This document shows, in pieces, positions 55,701-64,000 of a stretch of 64,000 nt of DNA. The notes under the pieces are model-generated. The model had not been told where the DNA came from, made no database searches, and saw only the letters and a list, made by a program, of their open reading frames with translations. Origin of the DNA: Litoditis marina (lineage: Eukaryota; Nematoda; Chromadorea; Rhabditida; Rhabditidae); NCBI GenBank assembly GCA_964036275.1, contig OZ038438.1, forward strand, positions 1,364,001 to 1,428,000, written 5' to 3'. Each line of letters opens with the position of its first letter. Position 1 is the stretch's first letter. The translations under genes and the position numbers were made by a program.

Positions 55701-56098
55701 ACAGGTTACTTGTCAACCAGCAGTCCTCACAACAATAAAACGTCATTCCAGATCATCTACAGTGGGAGCCGGGTTTGTATGATTGTTGTGGTAACCTCTT
55801 TAGGTTGCTTACCTACCAGGGTATGTGGGTAACCTAAAAAGGTTACCACAACAGCCAGGTCACTTCGAACCTGCTATCATTCATGGCCTTTTCATGTATG
55901 TGGTACATTTGCAGGTATCTGGCCGACTTGGCCGGAGAGGAGTTCAGCCGGGTGGATTGGGATGGCGACTGGCGCCAGGCTGTCCGTTCACTGGCACGAA
56001 TGGCCGGTGCCCTGTCGTTGCCTTTTGACGCCGCCACCGCCTTCGAACGGATATGCACCATTACATCACAGTATTGGGGAATTCAGGGTCATAATTAG
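40755..56098 (+). CDS. rbg-2: Rab3 GTPase-activating protein non-catalytic subunit (RAB3GAP2)
   Basis: Partner of the catalytic RAB3GAP1. The complex acts as GAP for Rab3 and, in other animals, as exchange factor for Rab18. Exons: 40755-40857, 40982-41085, 41163-41402, 41658-41849, 42106-42198, 42587-42666, 42983-43070, 43209-43346, 43535-43738, 43985-44131, 44550-44678, 45003-45092, 45380-45535, 45803-45972, 46091-46171, 46438-46558, 46634-46782, 47331-47416, 52472-52725, 53167-53361, 53575-53757, 53955-54056, 54327-54470, 54712-54864, 55072-55161, 55473-55636, 55915-56098. Sum 3,840 nt (1,279 residues), all phases consistent. The N-terminal half matches the RAB3GAP2 N domain: LGMSNGYVAFLTEKGTLLF, SPFQQYVSASVDDFN, IVKIWKSYRDASVAWV and FAPRRSLIEVWN. 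The C-terminal half matches the family C domain (LLFADCAWELASLW; RPLSTVF...RAFFNGLD). Human length is about 1,393. Most introns are under 600 bp; intron 18 (5 kb) is the exception. Confidence 0.93.
47591..47664 (+). repeat. Left terminal inverted repeat of the intron 18 element
   Basis: Begins ATATAAGACGCTGCAATCTA and runs to about GGACAAATTGGGAAG. Its reverse complement recurs at 52418-52489 with only a few mismatches and a small length difference in a T-run. Target-site duplications are not clear. Confidence 0.75.
47672..48350 (+). repeat. 137-bp identical direct repeats flanking the left 31-bp array
   Basis: The segment 47672-47808, starting GTCTCGAAAAACTCCC and ending GACAGCACAGT, recurs at 48214-48350 with no difference that I can see. 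The identity points to a recent duplication. Between them lie the 31-bp array and a short unique stretch. Confidence 0.8.
47845..48028 (+). repeat. 31-bp tandem repeat array, left arm
   Basis: About six copies of a 31-bp unit built on CACACAATTTCAATCATTTA followed by TTTTTTGGGA. The unit is not a multiple of three, so the open frames that cross it (repeating HNFNHLFFG-like strings) are an artefact of low stop density. The same unit occurs on the other strand at 52012-52243. Confidence 0.9.
49290..50625 (+). CDS. Spliced coding fragment of unknown origin inside the transposon
   Basis: Four exons with canonical splice sites and compatible phases: about 49290-49420, 49740-49867, 50228-50282 and 50450-50625 (stop TAA). 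The joined reading frame contains NEHLIPYHFEGGGAEIEYG, VPWLEAGVRTSRSTWKDTS, RLSPFRSRELYQRNPLK and QIALMNPLPEDPLILQRSRI. It is hydrophilic, with Arg/Ser-rich stretches and no membrane segment. The YHFEGGG stretch faintly recalls the juxtamembrane Y-x-x-E-G-G-G-E motif of classical cadherin tails. I do not recognise the family with confidence. There is no convincing start, so it looks 5'-truncated. Retained introns argue for DNA-level capture, not retroposition. A 16-C run lies in the intron at 50093. Confidence 0.45.
50093..50108 (+). repeat. Homopolymer run of 16 C
   Basis: Sixteen consecutive C followed by TCTCTC, inside the intron of the captured coding fragment. The opposite strand is a G16 run. 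Length is prone to sequencing error. Confidence 0.9.
52012..52243 (-). repeat. 31-bp tandem repeat array, right arm (inverted)
   Basis: About seven copies of the same 31-bp unit as at 47845-48028, in reverse orientation. Copies near 52020-52075 have TTTCC in place of TCCC, so the array has started to diverge. Transcribed together the two arms could pair over roughly 180 bp. Confidence 0.9.
55785..55852 (+). repeat. Short inverted repeat in the last Rab3GAP2 intron
   Basis: TTGTGGTAACCTCTTTAGGTT and AACCTAAAAAGGTTACCACAA form a stem of about 20 bp around a 25-bp loop, ending about 60 bp before the last exon. Likely a tiny MITE or MITE remnant. Confidence 0.7.
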
Positions 56099-57379
56099 TT
56101 CAGTTAGTGTTCGCCTATTATGTACATGGTTGTGTTGCCTGCCATTATTCTTAGCTCATTTTGAGAATATTAATATGTAACTGGTCATTATTATCCGTGT
56201 GAGGGTGCTTTTTCACTTCTGTGATTTCTTTCTGTAGATGAATCATTCAAAGCCTTTCTGTCATACCGATTAATATAATGAAGTTTCTCAAATGTGGAAC
56301 CGTGGACATCAACAGACGGGATTCTCAAGAAATCGTACAATCGGACATTCTTCATAAGACAAAGTAGAACTGCCATTAGATGAGATGAAAATTTTTATGA
56401 AAAAGATTTGAATACTTACTCCGTTTGAGTTGTCAGCCTCACTTCGCATAAAAAACAGCTCACTAAGCGAAAGTGTGAAGTCACATTGTTGAAACCGAAA
56501 AACTTTGGTGCTACATTACAAGTGTAAATATAGTTAAACAACAAACTCAACAACCCAGTTGACTAATAAATCAAAATAATCCTCATTTCAAAACACGAAA
56601 TGTCACAATATGGACATACCATTCAATAAACGCAAGGACAAGTTACATCAGTACCCTATAAAAAGAAAACTGCCTGACTAAAACGAGCCACAAAAAGCAA
56701 TCCACTGTATTTGCGTGTGCACATGAGAAGCCTGACTTAGACTGACAGTTTTCACCTATGAAAAGGGTAAGGAAACATAGACGGACGAGATTTCCAAAAG
56801 ATGAGCAGAAGATTGGTTCTGAGAATGAACAATAATTGTTTCAGTTCGTCTATACTTACTTGCCCCGTTAAAATGTTTTATTTCGACACTATTCTCTATT
56901 CCATGGTAACCTCGTAACTAACATATTTTTCTTCTACAGAATGCGACAATGCCTATACACGGACAATTCTCTCTATAATGATAAAATAATGTTATATAAA
57001 TATTATAGAAGCTTCACATTTAACAAACATTCCGCACTCCCATAAATTCAAAGCGAAATATTTGAGCTGGCATCTAATTCATTATTTCTGGACAAGCGAT
57101 TCACGCATGTCTTTCCTTCTGATTACATTAAAAGCAAACTTGGGCAAGAGCGAAGATCCCAATCTAAACTCGCCTTCAATTTGCTGTTCAATTGGCTCAC
57201 TTGGTTGGCTAATTCAGCTTACATGGAAATAATCACAAACCTATTCTATCAAACTTCGAACATATTTACACTGGCACATGAGGTCTAGGATGTCTCACGT
57301 GCATAACACATATTATTATGAATCAATAGCAGAGGTGGGGAATGTAGAAGTTGTACTCTTTATGCAAATTCTATATTCT
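56099..57379. other. Convergent intergenic region with the 3' ends of the Rab3GAP2 and PanK genes
   Basis: 1.28 kb of AT-rich DNA between two stop codons that face each other. AATAAA hexamers on the plus strand at about 56563 and 56624 could serve the Rab3GAP2 mRNA, and a TTTATT at about 56878 could serve the minus-strand PanK mRNA. If all are used the 3' UTRs would come close or overlap. I see no exon, RNA gene or clear repeat. Confidence 0.5.
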
Positions 57380-60300
57380 TCAAGTACTGGGACTGTCAGG
57401 TGTGATCCCATCAAAACGTTCGTCCAGGAATGCGCCAACAGCTCCTAAATAACCTTCATGCTTCATAAACAAGGCGGCGACTTCTCCCTGAAACGAGAGA
57501 CGAATGTACACACGCTGATCAAACTACATGAAAGACACCCAGAAGCACAACAATTGGTACCAGGAATAAATCATTAAAGAAGGACGATTATGTGGTCCAA
57601 TCGCAACGCTTCAGTCCTTTAAACCGCAATATATTTTTCAATTGCAGTTTAGAGGACCGATGTCGGGATTGGTCCACATAATCGTCCTTCTTTAATTCAT
57701 TTTTAGTCACGATTTGTAAATACGAAAACTTCTGGAAACTTTATTTCTGATTCTCAACTGTTTCTGTACTTATTGACTTTTACTTTGAAATAACTTTCAC
57801 TTTGTTGATTTTCAATTTTGAATGACTTATTCTGGCTGCCACAACAATTACCTTGCTCCAGAAATCAATTGCGTATGTGAGTGTTCGCATCGTAATCGGG
57901 TGTTTGCGAATGAAGAAACCTCCGAAATAGATCCTCTTCATCTGATATCTGTGACCATACAACATGGCCATCTGAAAATACTTTATCGTAAATAAACTTC
58001 CCGGATATTAAAAACGATTCGAATTTTCATAATCTGTTTCCTATCAATAAAAGTCAAAGAAACAATGAAAAAGAGGGCACATCCGCATTAGATAAGATAG
58101 GAACAAACAAGTCTGATAGTGGAAAGTTAATGGCCAAACACAAAAACTGTCGGAAAAATCTTCGCGCTTATGATTTTTGTGGTTCCAAGAAATTAAACAA
58201 GACAAACGAAGTAAATTTCACCTGTCCTATGTTGTTGCTAATCATGAGAAGAAGACTTTTGGCAATATCTTCTCCGGCTGGTTTGTCCTGGGGCGGCTTT
58301 CGGGGATCGAGTCGATTACATTTTCCAAAGGAACCAGCAATCAAATCTCCAGGTAATCCAAGATTTTCATATCCTCCACCATAAATATCACCGACCTAGA
58401 TATAAAATTAGGCTAATTCAGAACCGATCAATCGATGAAAAACCATGTAGTATGTTTTCTAAGAGTTCAATCTCAATAACAACACAATAAATATACAGCA
58501 GTACAAACTACACAGTTCAGACGAGATCCACTAAACACGCATTGCAAAGAATAAGCGCACCGTCGAAACAAGACAAAACAACAAATAGCGAACTCACCAG
58601 AGTATCACACATCCTATGATCGCCCTTTTCGGCCATAAATAACAAATCGTCAAAGCCTGGAACAATCATACATAAATTTGTGATGAGCGTGAAAATATAA
58701 AAAGAGCCTACAACACTCACGTGCAGACAATGTCATAATTTTACCAATTCCAATTGAAATTCAGTTCCATGTTGGCCTGATATACGCCGTTAGGTAGTAG
58801 TTATATCTGTTTTGTATAATGACCCATCTCTCAACATAAATTATTGTTTCACGATTTGACCAGTTTGAAAATATCGACTGTTCAATCCTGTAGGTTGTCA
58901 GACATGACACATCCGTAAGAAGGGATGAAAACGTAATAAGAAGGGAAGAAAACGCACTCTGAGCGTTGGTGAGCAAACTCCCGAGCCCGATGAAGGCGCC
59001 GCCACCCATTGAAGATCCACCGACCCGCTCGAAAGTTGTGGGAGAATCTACCTGAAAAGAGCAAGAGCTGAATGCAGGAGATCGGAAAATGGAAGATTTG
59101 CAATATAAATTGAGAAAATAATAATGGAAAGAAAAAATGAGATCGATACTGAAGTAACCTACTTTCAATACAGATATTCCAGTGCCGATATTTACCAGCA
59201 GGAAGGGATATATAGACTCTCGATAGACTGGTTTGTACTGATACCTAAACGTAAATGTATTTGAATGTGTACTATTCAAAGCAAAGCACTAGAATCTTCT
59301 TTTGAAATGGCGAGGGAACAACCTACTTTTCGATTCCTATAGCTTCGTGGTGGTAGGTGAACGATTCATCTTCATTATTCTGTAGTAGAAAATCGCATCC
59401 GAAAATCAGAGAGTGCATCTCGTCCGTTCTTTTGACACTAAAGTAAAACGATTGAGCAATAACAATGACAATACAGAAAAGTAGAAAAAGACACGATGAT
59501 TTAGATATAAATACTAAACTGGGTTACAATCCAGAAAAAGCCTGCGGGGGTACGCAACAGCAACAAAAATGAATCTACTTACCGTACTCCAAGGGATTCC
59601 TGCATATGGGCCGAATGTTTGAAAGATCCGCCTCCCGTACAGTGAATTACATCTTCGGGTTGACGATCCTTCCAGTGCTATAAAGACTGGAATTACCAAC
59701 GTGATGAGCAAACTAACGAATAAAACATGATGCCACATGATGATATCTTCAAAATATGAAAACGCATTCATCGTTGATGAGTATGTGTGGTGAACAAAAA
59801 AAAAAGATAATTCTTAGTCTATAGTTCCACAGTAGGAGTCAACGGCTAAATCTTGTCTAGTTCCGGAATTCTCGGACAATTCTCATAACACAAAATAATT
59901 CACAGGAGACCTAGTGATAACGAAAAGTCATGATCCAGTAACAAGAGCATGAACACGTTATGTATACTTCGAATGTTTGAAAGTTCGGTCTTTGTTCTTT
60001 AATGAATGGTTAGAAACGAGTAAACTGTGACTCATGCTCAACCAATAACAAATTATTGTGTTTGATGCACTTGTTGGCTTTCGGAACAAATATATACAAA
60101 TAAAATAGTCTCTCCTGCACACGCCTGAAGTCTACCGGATCATTCCTACCTCTTTCACGAATTCAATGCAGTCATCGATGGATAGAAACTTTTTAAAGTT
60201 CAGCAGCACTTCTGGAGCAAGGTCGTTCTGTAAAACCACATTTACGCTTACGAAATCAAGAAAGAAAAAATGAACTTCAGAAAACTATGACAATATTTTA

Positions 60301-61382
60301 CCTCTTCACAGCTACAAACAGTAGTGTACACCAACTTGACCAGTGTTCCGCCTGCAAGGATAAAATATAGTACAGGACAACTGAAACGGAAACTCTAGTT
60401 GTAAAACTTCAATCTAGGCGCCAAATTACAAGCCCGATTCAATTGAGGAGAACGGGAATGTAAGATTGAGAAAAAATGCGAGTACAACTTTGTGATCATA
60501 CTTGTATCTCACTATCACGAACTTATGACCTGACTTTATTCCAAATGCAAACGGGTTGATTCCGAAATGCAACCAGAATTGTCTACAGTGAAATTTTCGG
60601 TTATGTGGAGATTTTGGTTTTGGTTGCATTCTAGATGTAACCTGGTTGCATACTGGCTTAGAAGACCAACCTATGTCGACGGCGAATCTGCTTTTCTTAA
60701 TCAGATGCTTGAAGCGGGCTTCTTCTGGCAGGACAATGAACGGCGTATCGGGCTTCTCCTTCAGAATGGGCTGCTGCCTGATGAGCGCGTCGCCTACCCC
60801 GGAACCAGCCGCTCTCCTGCAATCACAGTTTCAAGACTTTCAAGACATGAGGGATACACGAGAGGCGAATCCTTTATTTAACCCGGTATTTCGTTAACCC
60901 TCGCAGTTAACCATTAACCGGGTTACCTGGTTAACCCCTTTGTTAACCACTTGGTAACCCAACATTTCCCCCAAAACACGTTGTAAAAAAGGGTTACAAA
61001 TGGGTTAACAAAAGGGTTAACCCGGTTAATGGTTAATGATTAACTGAGAGGGTTAACGAAATACCGGGTTCCTTGTGGAATTGGCCCGATTTTTTCGCCT
61101 ACAGTAACTTTGCCATGACTTGTATTGAGCTTAGTCTGAACAGTTTTCGCAGTGGGAACCTGAACCCACTGCGTATCATGCTAACATAACCGCGGAACGT
61201 TTAAAAGCAGAGACAAAGTTTCGTTGAAAGGCTGCAATCGATAACACAGCTAACCCATGTATTTTTAATATACCGAAACATCGAGTACAAATTTTAGCAG
61301 TTAACTGTAACCACATGTTCCTATTATATTCGCGATTAGATTGGACAAACCTTAGATGAGAAGCTAGTAAAAGTTCATCCAT
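57380..61382 (-). CDS. pnk-1: Pantothenate kinase (eukaryotic PanK type)
   Basis: Phosphorylates pantothenate with ATP, the first and rate-controlling step of coenzyme A synthesis. Exons on the minus strand: 61382-61351, 60816-60671, 60351-60302, 60227-60150, 59677-59583, 59437-59327, 59244-59163, 59051-58958, 58656-58598, 58395-58222, 57971-57852, 57487-57380. Sum 1,149 nt (382 residues), all phases consistent. Motifs: AVDIGGTLVKLVYTT (about 56-70, ATP-binding), VIHCTGGGSFKH, LLVNIGTGISVL, RVGGSSMGGGAFIGLGSLL (acetyl-CoA/ATP-binding Gly-rich), GDIYGGGYENLGLPGD, and the C-terminal RHEGY-like KHEGYLGAVGAFLDE. Length fits the conserved core of animal PanKs. The first exon gives MDELLLASHLR, preceded by the strong acceptor ctattttcag 12 bp before the ATG. 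Convergent with the Rab3GAP2 gene. Confidence 0.95.
57573..57697 (-). mobile_element. MITE family 5 copy, near-perfect hairpin
   Basis: A 125-bp palindrome in the last PanK intron. Left arm ATTAAAGAAGGACGATTATG, right arm CATAATCGTCCTTCTTTAAT, with CCAATC...GATTGG and CAGTCCTTTAAA...TTTAGAGGACCG pairs inside. It looks younger than the copies at 6685 and 38199 because the arms match best. Confidence 0.8.
60871..61070 (+). mobile_element. MITE family 6 copy in PanK intron 1
   Basis: Same palindrome as at 32881, including the same right flank CCTTGTGGAATTGGCCC and left flank TTTATTTAACCCGGTATTTC. The shared flanks show the element is longer than the palindrome alone. Confidence 0.8.
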
Positions 61383-61394
61383 TACCCGACGTTT
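61351..61394 (-). promoter_or_regulatory. Splice-leader-like acceptor and start of PanK
   Basis: Read on the minus strand, CTATTTTCAG ends at 61395, followed by AAACGTCGGGTA and the ATG at 61382. The upstream sequence stays open in frame up to the acceptor (KRRV before M), so either trans-splicing or joining to an upstream coding exon is possible. Strong TTTTCAG with a start codon a dozen bases later is typical of trans-spliced nematode genes. Confidence 0.4.
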
Positions 61395-64000
61395 CTGAAA
61401 ATAGAATGAAGATGAACAAAAGAAATTGAACGAGAAAAAACGCGACCGTATTCTTGAATAGGGCCGGGATCTTCGTCTACGTCTACTCTACGTCTACGAA
61501 AGTCTACGTGAACTTTATGGCAGCGGCCAATGCAATATCCAGATAGCTTTCTAACATGTTAGTTTTTCAAAGACATTGCCGCTATTTCCACCCTAATTGG
61601 GCGAAGAATAGATCAAAGCAATCCGCGATAACGGGCAGCAAAGATGTTCAGTGAGTGGGGTTACTGTAAGTTTCGAGAACACTACTAAGCACAAGAAACA
61701 ATGCTTCAATTCCTCAACGTACAGTACACTACTTTTCTTCTAGTGTAACAACCTTTAGAATGGCTCGAAGTCTTGTAGAATGAGCAGGCTTCCTTGAAAG
61801 ACCCATTAGAAGATATTGAACCGCCCAAACACGGGTAGTCAAGTGAAAGTGCACACTGAATATGGAAAGAAGTTCATTCGCTGAGCAATAAATAGTAATA
61901 AATATGACAAAAGTGAAACCGGTTAAAAGTACAACACTATTAATCACGTATGAACGATGGTATCTTGACAACATGGCGTTTGCAAAAGACTGAACGTCCA
62001 GACGGACGAACGGCAAAGTTAATCCAAAATTATACACCAGCCATGGAAACAAAAAAGACTGCGAAAGCATGAAAGTCATGTTTTCTCTATAGAATCTAAT
62101 ACCCTGACCCTTCTAACCAGTCATTGAACAGTGGAAATTATTCACACATTATGCAATCGGTACGGTCATGTTACGTTTTATGAAAGTAGAATCAGAGTAA
62201 GACAAAGAGTGGAACAATGCTCACAAATGGAACTTTAAACTAACAAAAAGTTATATGTACATATACAGAACCCGAACTATCACTTCAGAATTGCTTCAAG
62301 GTAACAATCCTCAAAAACAACTGAGATACATATAGGATCAAATAGAAAACTATAAACGGGGTTATATACATCAAAACATGGCGTGAAAGAAGGTAAGCTG
62401 GCGTGACTGTGGGGTGGTTATTTGGTGAAGTATAACAGGAAAAAGATAACACCAGCCACACAATGCATTGCCACCTCTAGCAGCTGGAGATAATCAAACA
62501 ATAGCTAACTAGCCAAACCGTGTTGATCCTCGTGCAAACTGTAAAGAGGTACGGTGAAAACTTGGAGCATAAGAATCAGTGTTTACATTCTCGGTGAACA
62601 GCAAGTGCAATAGGGCTTCGCATGTCCGGCTAGCCCCCGCATGGAAAAGGATGCGAGGTCGTAAAACCGCAAATGACCCTTCCAGAAGAAACCTGTACAA
62701 CGCTAAGAATCCTGCACTGCAATGATGCATAATACCGTCTCAACCCCTCTGTAACTAGTCTAAGCCGTCGTTTTCGGAACTTGCCAAAACTTGTTTCTCG
62801 CAACGCGTATATTACTCACAGAGTGCAGTTTTTCCTGTGAGATAATCTAGAGAGTGGAAAAAAAACTGACACAACGTCGTGAACTGCAGAAGACTTCTTG
62901 GATTCATACAGTTCAGCAAAGGGATACAACTCACTTTGTCGGTATTTCTGACCTTAACAGTAGACTGCCCTATTTTCTCGACGCAACTGAAAAATACAAA
63001 ATTTTAATTTTAAAAAAAAACGCGTAAGTTGCAGAGAAGAAGAAGGAACGTAACATACAAACAGAAGAAGGATGAAGTACACTTCAGAGAGAAAAGGGCA
63101 TTATAGAGTTAGAGACATATTTCCTGATTTGTTGACACATTTCTGGAAAAAAAGAGGAAGATGAAAGGAAACGGAGGGCAAGGATAATAGACCTAATATA
63201 TGTGTATATATATATATGTGCGTGTGTCCAGGGGAAAATGTTCATTAAGAAACAGAGACGGTCACTGTAGTCTGAACGCAATAACATTGTTAAATGAAAA
63301 ACAAACACGAAGAAATTACTAAGCGGAGGTATATCATATGCCGCGGCCGCTGCTTCCCTATGAGATACGCGTATGGGAGGACTCTTTTTGATTTACATTG
63401 TTTACCATGTTCTCTCTGAATCGAATGTGCCTCCGTGTCGCAGTTTTCGCGAACTTCCAGAAAAACCGGATGAATAAAAGTGATATGTCTCTATGTCACA
63501 CCACGTTATGGGGATCGGTCTGTCCGTAAAACCTCTCACATATTCAGGACGTGCGGCTAGAATTTTCCACCAAATACTAAGATTCCGAGAGAACACTGAA
63601 TGAAAGCAGAAAAATGCCTAAGTTAGCAAACGATGAACTTTCTTTGGTCAGGTTTTCAAAGTACAAAAACGGGACCCTAGCCTTACAGCAGTCTTCGCGG
63701 CACAACATATGCCAGTCTATGCGTATCAGATGACATTTACATATGTCAAGCTAACAACTTTCCGGTATATTTCTTTCTATTCCGCGCGAAAAACAAACCT
63801 CACTACTATTTTTCGCGTGACTATCTTCTAATAAGTATTATATGTGTACGTCGAACGTGCGCGTAACGTTAACAGGACTATATGAAACTCGGAAAATCCA
63901 GAGAAATCATCAATAGTTCAGAATTAGAAGAGATATACAAACTGAATTGAACTTTACCTCCTATACACCCTCAGCAGAATACAAAACAAGAACAACCCTC
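61383..64000. other. Region upstream of PanK with no recognised gene
   Basis: 2.6 kb. A 116-codon minus-strand open frame (62079-61729) is rich in hydrophobic residues but matches no family I know and has no upstream acceptor. Candidate mini-exons lie at 62820-62986. A short TA/TG repeat sits at about 63197-63228. It probably holds the PanK promoter and possibly 5' exons. Confidence 0.4.
62820..62986 (-). other. Possible upstream exons on the minus strand
   Basis: Two short segments have good splice signals: 62986-62935 (52 nt, TTTTTCAG acceptor, GTGAGT donor) and 62834-62820 (15 nt, TCTCACAG acceptor, GTGAGT donor). In one phase they read CVEKIGQSTVKVRNTDK and EKLHS, and both end in phase 0, which would allow in-frame entry into the PanK first exon at 61394. 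They might be 5' UTR or alternative N-terminal exons of PanK, or another gene's exons. No homology is recognised; this is weak. Confidence 0.2.

Noticed and set aside
61729..62079. 116-codon hydrophobic minus-strand ORF upstream of PanK
   Set aside because: Looks membrane-like, but no known family, no splice acceptor at the start, and several other random frames of similar length occur in the window.

Overview
The window is animal genomic DNA carrying three multi-exon protein genes. The most likely source is a nematode outside Caenorhabditis. The reasons are the architecture of the collagen gene (three signal-peptide first exons feeding one collagen XVIII-type gene, an arrangement reported for C. 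elegans cle-1), strong acceptor-like TTCAG motifs just upstream of several start codons as expected for spliced-leader trans-splicing, GT-AG introns from about 40 bp to several kb, GC-rich exons in AT-rich non-coding DNA, and many short palindromic transposons. The species cannot be named from the sequence.

Layout. (1) 3.6-39.3 kb, plus strand: a multiplexin (collagen XV/XVIII, cle-1-like) gene. The long form has 35 exons and 1,155 codons: signal peptide, two FN3 domains, one MAM domain, thrombospondin-N/laminin-G domain, linker, short interrupted collagen, NC1 trimerisation segment, His/Pro hinge and endostatin. Two further first exons (14.5 kb and 25.8 kb) encode their own signal peptides and would give forms of about 763 and 691 residues. 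All exon phases join and each total is a multiple of three. (2) 40.75-56.1 kb, plus strand: the non-catalytic Rab3GAP subunit (RAB3GAP2, rbg-2-like), 27 exons, 1,279 codons. (3) 57.4-61.4 kb, minus strand: eukaryotic-type pantothenate kinase, 12 exons, 382 codons, convergent with the Rab3GAP2 gene. The last 2.6 kb holds no recognised gene.

The rest is introns and intergenic DNA packed with mobile debris: at least six families of 100-300 bp palindromic, MITE-like elements, a family of tRNA-like (pol III box A/box B) elements sharing an upstream module, and long GA/CT tracts.

The most unusual region is the roughly 5 kb intron 18 of the Rab3GAP2 gene (47,417-52,471). It is bounded by about 72 bp inverted repeats, carries inverted arrays of one 31-bp repeat, and encloses a second pair of GCTAGC-rich inverted ends. 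Inside these sits a four-exon, phase-compatible coding fragment unrelated to Rab3GAP2. The splice acceptor of the next Rab3GAP2 exon lies inside the terminal repeat.

Functionally the three genes are unrelated: basement-membrane matrix and axon/synapse guidance, Rab GTPase regulation, and the first step of coenzyme A synthesis. All models were made by reading splice sites by eye and checking phases. Boundaries supported only by weak acceptors are flagged.
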